A stretch of 16,312 bases of DNA from Ectocarpus siliculosus (Eukaryota > Sar > Phaeophyceae > Ectocarpales > Ectocarpaceae): assembly GCA_000310025.1 (NCBI GenBank), contig FN648969.1, forward strand, positions 1 to 16,312, written 5' to 3'. Both the position numbers and the translations under genes were made by a program. Positions 1 to 8,310 of the stretch are shown here, piece by piece. Position 1 is the stretch's first letter; every line of letters begins with the position of its first letter. The notes under the pieces were generated by a model that had not been told where the DNA came from, searched no databases, and saw only the letters and a program-made list of their open reading frames with translations.

Positions 1-282
1 TTCGCCTTTGGGCCATCTGAGCTCGATGTCGAACTGCTCAACCGCAGCGCCCAGCTGTGCACTTTGGAAGGCAGGTTCTGGCCGGTAAACAGCCAGATCA
101 GGACGGCACAGTCGGTGTCGAGGGTGGAGCGCCGTAGAGTAACCCAAGGACCTCCCTCTCCTCCTATGGCGTTGAACGGCGGCCGGTGTAGCCCGGGAGG
201 GCCTCGCGGTTCTCGACAGGCCACGGGGGCACCGCTCCGGGGGGAGTTCGCTGGCATCCGTGTGCAGAGAAGATGGGTCCCA
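1..282 (-). pseudogene. Ty3/gypsy-type retroelement RNase H, frameshifted remnant
   Basis: RNase H in LTR retrotransposons removes the RNA template during reverse transcription. Read leftwards on the minus strand, its landmarks occur in the right order but in changing frames. LHTDAS (first catalytic Asp) is at about 267-250. EEREVLGLLYGA (catalytic Glu) is at about 160-125. DTDCAVLIWLF (second catalytic Asp) is at about 119-87, and KVHSWALRL follows in the same frame. EQFDIELRWPKGE is at about 39-1. This matches the family pattern of TDAS, E.E.L, TDH/C..L.WLF, RWAL.L and QEFDFEI..RPG. The Glu-to-Asp spacing is about 12 residues, shorter than usual, so some sequence is missing. At least three frameshifts make it non-functional. 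Integrase would be expected to the left, outside the window. The motif match is direct observation; assignment to Ty3/gypsy rather than another LTR family is inference. Confidence 0.66.
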
Positions 283-850
283 TGCCCACCAGACAGAGGG
301 CATCCCTCGGGCAGTCCCTGAACAGTAAGGGGTCCGGCCAGAAGTTGAGCGCCGCGGGCGGCACCACCGGCGATGCCTGGGAAACGGGCGTACCTTAGGG
401 TTTGGTCGAGGCGCCCATCATCCTCGTGACTCTGTTCGCGATATCCTCTGGTAGCACGGCACCGGCTGCTGCGGCACCGGCTGTTGCGGGGCGGTTGGTG
501 ATGAGGACCGGCCTGCGGCAGCCCCTGCTGTTTTCGCTGGGGTTGCTGCTGCCCAAGGTGTTGGGCCGGCGACGGCTGATGCTGTTGCAGATGCTGCCCA
601 AACGGCTGGTGTTGGGCTCCTCCCTGTAGGGGCAGCAACACCGGAGGTAGTTACGGCGGAGGGACACCCATTTCGGCGGGTAGCGCACCGCCAGCCCCTC
701 CCTGCGGAAGAAGATGTCCCACTACCTGCGGTGGCGGCGGCGGCGGCGACGGCATGTGAGGCGCTGTGCCGTGCGGAGGGGGCAGCTGAGGCGGTCCCCC
801 CTCTGTCCTAGGGCAGGCTGGGTTGCCCCCGGGGTGAGGGTTTGAGATTC
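283..850 (-). pseudogene. Pro/Gln-rich open reading frame upstream of the RNase H remnant
   Basis: One minus-strand frame is free of stops from 650 down to the window edge. It also contains the DTDCAVLIWLF piece of the RNase H. Its upper part is rich in Gln, His and Pro (for example GQHLQQHQPSPAQHLGQQQP at about 597-540). A TAA at 651-653 separates this from a further Pro-rich stretch in the same frame (PPQLPPPHGTAPHMPSPPPP). No ATG lies in the Gln-rich part. Such composition suits a disordered linker of a Gag-like or regulatory protein. It is not what normally precedes an RNase H, where reverse transcriptase is expected, so an internal deletion or rearrangement is possible. The opposite strand is also open here as an Ala/Val-rich frame (491-808), because the DNA is GC-rich with GCN repeats, so the coding strand is not certain. 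Confidence 0.35.
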
Positions 851-1126
851 GGCTTGTAGGTGCTGATCCACGGCGTTGCTGACATGACGTCGACGAGTCG
901 TGGGGCAGCAGTCGATGTCGCCCGACGCCGTCAGGGGATCAGCAGGACGACGCGGTTGGGTACCTTGCCATTTAGTTGCATGACGGTGACCCCGCGCACC
1001 TAGTTGCGGGTCATCTGAGACAACTTCGACGTCACCAGTCGAGGTCTTAGGGTCAATATCAATGGGGTGGGGGTTAGCGTTAGTGGTCGCCGACGCGGTG
1101 TCAGCGTACGAGTAGTCCTCTGACAC
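722..1126 (-). pseudogene. Asp/Thr-rich open frame, unknown protein (third segment)
   Basis: A minus-strand frame of 134 codons opens just after a TGA and has only a GTG as its first possible start, so it is not a free-standing gene. The first 50 residues are rich in Asp, Ser, Thr and Asn (SEDYSYADTASATTNANPH, then DIDPKTSTGDVEVVSDDPQ). The C-terminal end is Arg-rich and probably untranslated shadow. The composition matches the two minus-strand segments at 1419-1637 and 1655-2200, which supports one original protein now split by frameshifts or introns. No domain is recognised. Confidence 0.28.
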
Positions 1127-1418
1127 GAAGAATCATTCATCAGACCAGAGTAGTGCATCGACTCAGAGAAATTACAACAAGAGCAACGGTCCAATGCATG
1201 CATATGACAGTGACAAGCATTGGAAAAAGAATCCCCTCGATGAACAAAATATCCCAACCAACGCAAGTCGCATGCCCATGTGGTGGCGGTTCATCGGTTA
1301 TCACCTCACGGGTTACGGTAAGGCGATAGTACCCTGATCGAGCCAATGATTCAGAGTGTGGTCAAGGAGTGCGTGTCACGTCCTGGGAATGTTGGTACCG
1401 TAAGGACGGCGCCGTTGA

Positions 1419-1637
1419 TTAGATTAGATGTGCATCGCCGTGAGCGTGTATGACGGCGGTCTCCGTATTCAGTTGCAGATTGTCAGTCGGGGCCTCTCGA
1501 TTGGTTGTCTGCGGGCTGTCAAGGGTGGCTTCGACGTTGTTGATCGTAGGGTCAATCTCGGCGTGGTGAGAGTGGTCATGAATGTCGGCCTCCTCTGATG
1601 TCATTGACGCATTGTCGGCGTCCGAAATGAAGTCCTC
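1419..1637 (-). pseudogene. Acidic, His/Ser/Thr-rich open frame, unknown protein (second segment)
   Basis: This minus-strand frame reads SEDFISDADNASMTSEEAD and continues with His-, Asp- and Thr-rich sequence to a stop near 1419. It has an ATG at 1604. It abuts the C-terminal end of the 1655-2200 ORF with a frame change, and both share the same strongly biased acidic composition. The simplest reading is a frameshift inside one disordered region. No catalytic or binding motif is visible. Confidence 0.3.
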
Positions 1638-1654
1638 CGATGGGGAAGTCCGAG

Positions 1655-2200
1655 TCAGATATGAAGTTCATCCTCGATTTCGCTGTCGTAACCGTTGTGG
1701 TCGGCCGGAGTTTGATCATGTGGCATCTCCGCGTGTTCGTTGGAGTTACTGGAATCGGTGTCAGAGTTGTAGGAAGATGGTTGGCTCGACAGATCGTCGG
1801 GTTTAATGGTTGTACACGTCGCTGCCCAACAAAAATTTCGACTACCTTTGGTGGTCGGTAAGTCTTGTTTTGCAATCGATTTTATGCCGATGAACGTTTT
1901 GGTGTCTTCAGTAGCGATTGGTAGCTTTTGCGCCCCGTGATGTCGGTATTGGTCGCACGAGAATAGTCGGCCTCTTGAGCAGTCAGTGCGACGGTTGATG
2001 ACTGCGTGATTGTGGCGGGCACGGCGTGGAGCTAACATCAGTGGCACACACTCAGCACTAAGCTTGGCGTCCCCTGCCCCCCTCCAGAAAACGAAACATG
2101 TGCCAAAAACTTCACGCAATGGTATCGCTGGTTTCCCGCGAACCAGTGGTTTCCCGAGGCAAATCCACGTGGTCACCTGCGCTCCATACTCGGCCTTCAT
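1655..2200 (-). CDS. Hypothetical 181-residue protein, acidic C-terminus, possible Gag fragment
   Basis: This is among the longest ORFs outside the DIRS element and has a true ATG at 2200. The N-terminal half is basic. At about residues 82-97 the stretch LFSCDQYRHHGAQKLPIA resembles a retroelement CCHC zinc knuckle (CxxC-x4-H-x4-C): the second Cys and the His are in place, while the first and last Cys are replaced. The C-terminal 45 residues are dominated by Ser, Asp, Asn, Glu and His (SDTDSSNSNEHAEMPHDQ), typical of a disordered tail. The acidic bias continues in other frames to the left. Lying upstream of the RNase H remnant on the same strand, it could be decayed gag sequence of the same element; this is an inference from position and one weak motif. 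It may equally be an exon of an unrelated gene. Confidence 0.33.
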   Translation of the reverse strand: MKAEYGAQVTTWICLGKPLVRGKPAIPLREVFGTCFVFWRGAGDAKLSAECVPLMLAPRRARHNHAVINRRTDCSRGRLFSCDQYRHHGAQKLPIATEDTKTFIGIKSIAKQDLPTTKGSRNFCWAATCTTIKPDDLSSQPSSYNSDTDSSNSNEHAEMPHDQTPADHNGYDSEIEDELHI

Positions 2201-2204
2201 CTAG

Positions 2205-2706
2205 TTTCACATTCACGTCATGCCTCATGTGGTGCAGTAGTGTGTCGGGGGAAAGTACGGGTGCATGATGACTTTTCGTGATTGGTAGGATGCACCCCCC
2301 CTATGTGATAATGTCACCAGCAACATACGACAGCACCGACAGATCCAGGGAGGATGAGAAAACCAGCAGACAGAAAAACCAACCCCAACGCACAGGCAGT
2401 CAGTCTCACACACGACAGAGACAATGCACGAAAACTAGGCCACACCGTGCCATGTTAACTCCGGTACACGCTCATCACCGCAATCAATGTGTAAGCCGGT
2501 TATGTAGTTGCCAGTGTTATACGAGAAAATACCGCGTGATCAACAGACAGGTCAGGTGGCGATGGCGCCAGGGGCAAACGATGTTTGACTCTAGAGGGGT
2601 CACAAACGATTGATTGCCCGAAGATCCTCGGGTTCGTCAGAGTAATCGTTCGAGCAAACTCAGGGTAGGTGGGTCAATATTCAGCTGCGTGCTATGAGCA
2701 TGAAAC
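2205..2706. other. No gene recognised
   Basis: Short overlapping frames on both strands (for example 2278-2613 plus) have composition expected of chance and no recognisable motif. No repeat or long inverted repeat was seen. Confidence 0.4.
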
Positions 2707-2714
2707 TATATATA
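2707..2714 (+). promoter_or_regulatory. TATA-box-like sequence
   Basis: TATATATA lies 59 bp upstream of the ATG of the 120-codon ORF at 2773, a distance compatible with a core promoter and short leader. A single AT-run of this length can occur by chance, so the call depends on the ORF being real. Confidence 0.25.
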
Positions 2715-2772
2715 GGATGTAACGTGGTAGGAAATAAAATCCGAAATACAGCAGTAGTCCGCTGTCGCTGGA

Positions 2773-3135
2773 ATGAAACGAAGTCCACACGCTCGTCGTC
2801 ATTCGGGTGGCGATAGGTGCAACCGTCGTCCGTACCCTTCTCCCACTGTAATACTATTGGTGGTGGTGTCTTGGATGGGGCGCATAATATCTGGACAACA
2901 GTTCCGGGTTTGGTCTGAGAAGGGAAACTTTGTAGAGATAGAGGAAGGTTTCAAGGTGGGGCAGCCAGGACCAACCTGGGTGCATAGACTATACAAGAAG
3001 AGGTGCGCTAGAGTTCGGGTGTGGCAGAGAGAGATGCTCCAAGTGTGCGGTGTTCGAGCATTCCGATGGTCTCGTTTCATGAGAGGATTCATAATCAATC
3101 GTGAGGCCAAATTGATCAGATACAACGACCGGTAA
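2773..3135 (+). CDS. Hypothetical 120-residue protein or first exon
   Basis: This ORF has a true ATG and follows a TATA-like box. Residues about 24-40 form a hydrophobic stretch (PTVILLVVVSWMGRIISG) that could be a signal anchor. The rest is basic with many Arg and Trp. The TAA stop overlaps a strong splice-donor match: GTAAGA at 3132-3137, preceded by CG. The true product may therefore continue into a second exon that I could not locate. The opposite strand also has a 135-codon frame over the same bases, so coding status is uncertain. No family is recognised. Confidence 0.25.
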   Translation: MKRSPHARRHSGGDRCNRRPYPSPTVILLVVVSWMGRIISGQQFRVWSEKGNFVEIEEGFKVGQPGPTWVHRLYKKRCARVRVWQREMLQVCGVRAFRWSRFMRGFIINREAKLIRYNDR

Positions 3136-3408
3136 GACAAAATGAAAGTTTGTTGTCGAAGACCGACTAAACTGTAGGTTATTGCACACGGAAGAATACA
3201 GAACATCTCCCAGGTCCACGTTTGGGTTTGGGTTCTTGATGTGCCGCCCTGGAGGCGTGTTGGTTAGGTTGTCTAGGTTTGGTTTTCTGGGGTCTTACAA
3301 AGAGAAAGGTCTCACGGAGTTCTCATTCTGCTGCGTCGCTTCTCCTGCAGCAAGAGTTTGATAGATGCGCGTCTACTGGACCAAGGGCCACGTGTTGAGG
3401 AATGCACA

Positions 3409-3486
3409 GCGTGTAACACGCAGCCCGCGTCGGTCACGCGGGAAGGAGGGCAGCAGCTAGCTACATCCAAGTTTGGACCTAGCTAG
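3409..3486. repeat. Cluster of three consecutive short inverted repeats
   Basis: Three hairpins lie in 78 bases. GCGTGT/ACACGC is at 3409-3421, nearly a perfect palindrome. CCCGCGT/ACGCGGG with a five-base loop is at 3424-3442. CTAGCT/AGCTAG spans 3457-3486 with an internal CCAA/TTGG pair. The function is unknown; they could be structured RNA, a protein-binding site or an element end. Confidence 0.45.
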
Positions 3487-3658
3487 AAGATTTCGTAGCT
3501 TTTCTCGAGGGGCTGCGGGACGAGGGCAGGATGATGATGGAACACGCTCGGCTGGAGCGCCCAGCCGTGGAACTACGTGGAGACTACTACCTACTCTGGG
3601 GGCCTGACAACCCGCGTGGTATTTGTTGTTGTGTCAAATCTCATCAAGAGCTGGCTAA

Positions 3659-4006
3659 TCACATCTCATCCACCGCCATCGTTATCAATAGACCGCCGCG
3701 CCGTCGCCGTGTAGAACTACATGCAGTCTCCCCTCCCCTCAACATGGTTAGGATGGTAGGAGTACCTGCGTTTCTTACCGCGGTTGGCGTAGCATGCAAC
3801 AACACCGGGAATTCTCCTTGTTTGGACCTTCGATAAATTACGCCATTGATAACGCGTCTTCCAGAAGGACCCATGACGCGGACGGGGACAATTGTGGTTA
3901 AGATGCCTCGGGTCGGCATTGTCATGTGCTTGCCGGTCGGCTTGCTCGTGAAAGGCGGATGCACGCCAAATAATTGACGCTCGACGATATCTGCAGAGAC
4001 AACCAC
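3659..4006 (-). CDS. Possible exon, 115-codon open frame
   Basis: The minus-strand frame begins only with GTG, so it is unlikely to be a complete gene. Its start region contains CTCTGCAG, a good 3' splice-site match, at about 3995-3988. The predicted peptide has a hydrophobic beta-like stretch (ILTTIVPVRVMGPSGRRV) and ordinary composition, but no recognised domain. A shifted minus frame and a plus-strand ORF (3531-3836, true ATG) overlap it, so it is weakly supported. Confidence 0.18.
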   Translation of the reverse strand: MVVSADIVERQLFGVHPPFTSKPTGKHMTMPTRGILTTIVPVRVMGPSGRRVINGVIYRRSKQGEFPVLLHATPTAVRNAGTPTILTMLRGGETACSSTRRRRGGLLITMAVDEM

Positions 4007-4128
4007 GGTGAAGCCACTTTATTCCTTTCCTATGATGAAGCCACATGCTCTAAGGTCCCATGGGTTTTCTACCATGGGCCGCGCCGTAAGCCGAACCGCA
4101 AGAGGGAATTCGACGTGGCGCCGTGTAA

Positions 4129-4180
4129 CCCCCCCCAAAAAAATAAACAAACAAACAAACAAACAAACAAACAAACAAAC
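4129..4180. repeat. Poly-C/poly-A tract and (AAAC)9 microsatellite
   Basis: Eight C, seven A and a T lead into nine uninterrupted AAAC units (4145-4180). It is a simple eukaryotic microsatellite. The Lys/Thr/Gln or Cys/Leu/Phe/Val runs it gives in translation are artefacts. Confidence 0.95.
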
Positions 4181-4617
4181 CGCACCATGCCTCGCTCGTC
4201 TTGATTCCATGCAACGTGTCCCGGCTATGTTCGGTGCCCACGGGATTTGGAAACCCGGGCTGCACGATAGCGCAGCCCTGTCGATTTCCTTCTGTTGTTT
4301 CTTTTTCTTTTTCTGCGTCGTGCTTTTCGTCATGTTCCCCGTGTAGTGAGATATCCCAGGCATCATGCGGATCATTTCGCGGGAACCTCAAAGATACAGC
4401 GGGAAGCAAGCAACGTCATGAAACCACAATACGGCGCGGGGCCCATGGCGATCAAGAAGGGCAAGGCATACGATACTTAGCGCTTCATAGTGCGCCACAG
4501 CTGACTATCGGTACTGCACGCCACCACCGAGAGACAGACTAGGGTCTCTCTGAGGTAGCGCTCGCCGTTGTGCTTCTTGGTGGAGGAACTCTTTGAGTCC
4601 TCCGATTTGGGGATTTT
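4181..4617. other. No gene recognised; one short hairpin
   Basis: A perfect GGGCTGC/GCAGCCC stem with an eight-base loop lies at 4257-4278, followed by a T-rich stretch (4290-4330). Overlapping short frames on both strands show no recognisable motif. Confidence 0.4.
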
Positions 4618-5055
4618 CTAGGCGGGCGGCGAGCCACGAAGACCAACGGCGGAGCTGGGCCGTCCCGTTTCGCGGTCAAATTGCGTGCAGGGTGCGTATC
4701 GCACAGTTCTGTGTTGGTAATATAAGCGTAATGCACGACATCGGACGACCCGACGAGTTGTACTGTTGTATCCCGAAGCAGATATCGCACAACTTCGAAT
4801 TGGGTTTTTCTGAATGGTAGTGCGTACCATTGGGAGGCTCAATCGTCCAAGACTGCTACTGTGCAACAGTTTCGTCCCGTCTGGTAGTCTTCGGAGGGAG
4901 ATTTTGTGTTTTAGTAGCGGAGACGACACGTTGGGATACCGCAGAGGCTTTTTGCCGTGCGGAACGTGTGGTACGGGGAAAGTCTCCCTCCGTAGGCCAC
5001 AGAAATGTTTATCAAGGCAATTCGAAAGAAAGGAATAAACCAGCGTGCATCTCAT
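4618..5055 (-). CDS. Hypothetical 145-residue basic protein, weakly supported
   Basis: An ATG-initiated minus-strand frame of 145 codons is among the longer ORFs of the 2.2-8.3 kb interval. The product is rich in Arg, Ser and Pro, with no transmembrane segment, signal peptide or known motif. Both plus-strand frames over it are also largely open, and the peptide has no compositional hallmark of a structured domain. It may be a chance ORF. A hairpin AATGGTA/TACCATT lies inside it at 4813-4831. Confidence 0.18.
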   Translation of the reverse strand: MRCTLVYSFLSNCLDKHFCGLRRETFPVPHVPHGKKPLRYPNVSSPLLKHKISLRRLPDGTKLLHSSSLGRLSLPMVRTTIQKNPIRSCAISASGYNSTTRRVVRCRALRLYYQHRTVRYAPCTQFDRETGRPSSAVGLRGSPPA

Positions 5056-5854
5056 CACATTGAAAAATAATTATACATGAGCACTCTCCATAAAACACCG
5101 GGTAGCCAGAAGAACCGATCGAAGAAGCGAAAGTCCTATCATCATGCTGCACACATCACGCGATACTGTGGCGTACATCCATTTAGACAACAATCTAATG
5201 GTCATTCTGACGTGCACACTCTGACGGTTCACAGCGGTTCGTCTTCACCGGCGTTGTGTCCGTAGGCCTGTTCTCCAACAGGTTGGTGCTGTGTTGCGGC
5301 CCTGTGGATGGTCGGTGAGCATTACTCCTAAACAGTTGAACGTTGGGGTGAACCGAATTGGAATGGTGTTGTAAAGAGAGAGGGTGTGGCGGGCGTGTAC
5401 AGCACTGTGCAGGCAGGTGATTGTCGATCCAAAGACGTTGCGTGCTATGAAACGAACACGAAAGTCCCCCCCGTGTTTACATCCGCCCCCAACGCATAAC
5501 ACGTGCTCACCTCTCACACTCTTGTACTCACCCCTTCTCGTTCTCGGTTTCCCCTACTCAACGTAAAGAGTGTGATCTGGGTTGTTCGTACACCACGTGG
5601 TGCAAACCACCGATGGTTCCAGGGTGACTATGAAACCCAGAGAAGAGGAGAAAGACCCAAAAGCTTGGTTTTCACAAACCATCGCGTTTTCTACGCCCAC
5701 GCCTCAATCCAGTCCATTCTTCGGTACTCTACAACACGCTGATATATTAATCCACTTTCAACGCCTGCTGGTCCCACATGTAGTGTGACGGTACGGTAGT
5801 GGTGGGTCGGTGAAATGTGATTTCTTCGGTTGTCAGCTGTGTGTTGTGCGAAAC
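5056..5854. other. No gene recognised
   Basis: Only short frames are present (60-90 codons), without recognisable domains. A small hairpin CCTGTT/AACAGG lies at about 5268-5283. No tandem or dispersed repeat was noticed. Confidence 0.4.
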
Positions 5855-5922
5855 CCTCGTCCAATCGAGGGAGTTCGTTTGTGCTCTGAGGAGCCCTCGT
5901 GTTAGTTTCCTAACCTCAGAGA
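5855..5922. repeat. Nested and competing inverted repeats
   Basis: CCCTCG (5855-5860) pairs with CGAGGG (5867-5872). A second CCCTCG (5895-5900) could pair with the same CGAGGG instead. CTCTGAG (5885-5891) pairs with CTCAGAG (5916-5922), enclosing an inner GTTAG/CTAAC hairpin (5902-5915). The helices cannot all form at once. Confidence 0.4.
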
Positions 5923-7391
5923 TGCAAGACCGTTGGTTGACACAACAGCTTCATTATTGAGGACTGACCTCGACGAGGCAAGCCACATCTTCATCGTCGA
6001 AGTCACGCTGCATTCCTCTTCATACACGTCACACGTGAACCGACACTTACTTCCGCTGGACCCACCATATATGACCTTGTAAAGTGCAGCAATAGTTCTG
6101 TGTCCTACTTTATTCCACAAATAATTGTCACTTCAGGGACACACCATCCCTGGTCAGCAAAGAGATGGAGATTGAGATCAGCAGGTGAATGTGCGATTGC
6201 GTTTTACACACCTGCGTGGTTTCATAATGAACATCTGGTGGTGATGTATCTTGTTTTGGCATGATTACGGCCATCAGTGGTACAGTCAAGGATAGAAGTC
6301 AGCGGTATTCGGGCGTGGGCAAGTTATGCATACAGAAGAAGTTGTCCGGTGGGTCAACTGTAGTGGCCTGTGCGGACGGTCCATTAGGAGACACATGTTC
6401 ATCATCGAATTGTTCCGCGGCGGATGAAGCACGAAATGAAAGAGTCCACACCGTGACTATCGTACTTACCCATTCTCCTTTTGGTCCACCTTCTTGTCGA
6501 AATCCCTGTAAAATGCCTACCTTGCATAGCGAGAAAGGTAGTGCTCAGAGTATGTGTGCGATGGGTTGATTGTATCGTACATGGACTACTTGTTGATGCG
6601 TGCCAACAAACGCTCATCATTTTATTGACTTGATGCAGCACAACGTTTCAGCAGGGATGCTGGATAGAGCAAACCGGGAAGAGAGAACTACAAGCCGAGA
6701 GTCTTAACTCGTCTCTCGCCCCATTCACACAAAATACAGACATGCATGCGCCCTCTTCTGCATGTGGGTGCAAACCGGTCCAGAAAAGATACGTAATTCC
6801 ACGGTATAATTGTACAGACACACTCCGGCTCGGTCATACTCACGATACCCCGGTAGTGCGGATAGGTGCGGGGACACATCGAATCAGGCATGTGTGCAGC
6901 ATTGCATCGAAGGGCATCATGAACAGGACATGAGCGCACCACATGCAAGTTGGAGACACACACCAGGAGGAGGGGCTGACGTGTAAAAACCTCTGTCCAG
7001 TTCTGCGCGTAGCAAAACAAGAAAGAAAATATATGGAAAACAAGGCCTCCAACGGGAACGTGTCCCCCCCCCTGGAAACCCCGTCAAGCATGCGGCGAGA
7101 TCCGCGCAGTGCTCACCGTACATCAGCGTCGACAGAGAGCGGGGCAGGAGTTTAGGCGTCTAATCTCCGACAAACGTACGCCGAGTTACTCATACACTAG
7201 GAGTTGGGACGGCTTTTTGGTCTGATAATGCAGCATAGCAGTTTATATCCGGAACAGGCTCAGAGTGTACCACCAGAAGAGAGCCCCCGACATCATGTAC
7301 CCAGTGGAGGTGGCACACCAGACTCTTCATAACTCTGGCATGGAGATCGAGGGTTAGGGTTGTGTCACGTACTCAGCTTAGGTATACGTCG
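5923..7391. other. Long interval without a convincing gene
   Basis: Candidates are weak. A 72-codon minus frame (5902-6120) starts only with TTG but contains a perfect donor GTAAGT at 6050-6045, so it could be an exon fragment. A 102-codon plus ORF (6261-6569, true ATG) has many Cys and Ser but no motif. Minus frames at 6688-7020 have no supporting feature. A hairpin CAGGGA/TCCCTG lies near 6134-6153. Confidence 0.35.
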
Positions 7392-7935
7392 ATTGCAAAA
7401 GGAATGGCTTCATTTGGATCAGAGACACGTAAGCATGACGAGGTCAAAACTCAAATTTGTTGTTGGGATCCCGCTGGTGGTGGCAGCACACGTAGTTACG
7501 CGTGTGTACGGCGGTGGGTGCACTTACGTGAGGTTGGCATGATGCTAACAACCCTTGATTGGTTAACCTACTGAGCGCACATGCCCACCTATTGCAAAAG
7601 GAATGACTTCATCTGATACAGAGTCAAATAAGAATTATGAGGTCGAAATTCAAGCTGCTGTTGGAGGGTTAGTCTAGTGTGGTGGTCAGCACCCACGGGC
7701 ACGCATGTGTGTACGGCTGCACGGGTGCATCTTCACCAGGCTGGCACGACACAACTGAACCTTGACTGATTGTCATATGCTTACATGCTCACCTACTGCA
7801 AAAGGGTTAACTTCATTTGGGTTGGGTAAGAGACGCCCAGGCATGACGAGGTCAAACCTCAAGTTACCCCTATGGATCCTACGCGTTCTTGGTAGTCATC
7901 CGCAGGCACGTGCACGGCCGGGTGTAACGCACATC
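7392..7935. repeat. Three-copy diverged tandem repeat, period about 200 bp
   Basis: Copies begin at 7392, 7591 and 7795, so the periods are 199 and 204. Each starts with A(T/C)TGCAAAAG and continues through a shared TTCAT..., ATGA(C)GAGGTC(A/G)AA and CA(C/G)GCA(C)G-type block. The third copy is cut short at about 7935. Divergence is substantial, with many substitutions and small indels, so this is an old satellite-like array. ORFs running through it shift frame between copies, which argues against a protein repeat. Confidence 0.72.
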
Positions 7936-8310
7936 GAAAACAGGCCAAAACAACGCATCACCCAAGAATTCTGTGTGGAGCAATTATCGCATTTGGTTAT
8001 ACTTAGCATTGTATGCAATCGAGATTCAACCTTCCAAGTTCAATGTTTTCTACTTGGACCCACGTTTCTTTACATGTGATTTCGGGGCGGCACCCGTTCG
8101 TGCTGGCCACATGTCTAAAGGAAAAGTATAAAGTTGGACGAGATGATCTGGAAACTGCCACCGACAGTTCGTGGTGGTACGGCGAAGAAGAGCACCGCTG
8201 CTTTACAAACTTGAAGACCGACCACTAACTAATTGTCGGCTTCTCTTGTGTGACGATACCCAACCTCGCTTTCAGGGTGGTTTCATGATCGTGTACAATC
8301 ACGCAGCTCC
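7936..8310. other. No gene recognised between tandem array and coding remnant
   Basis: ORF tails from the tandem repeat end here (8079), and a plus frame opens at 8171. No motif, hairpin of note or repeat was found. Confidence 0.35.

Noticed and set aside
1-321. Plus-strand frame open from the left edge to 321
   Set aside because: The minus strand carries the RNase H motifs over the same bases; the plus peptide has no recognisable domain.
4050-4409. Minus-strand ORFs across the AAAC microsatellite
   Set aside because: Their apparent repeats (Cys-Leu-Phe-Val) are simply the translation of the microsatellite.
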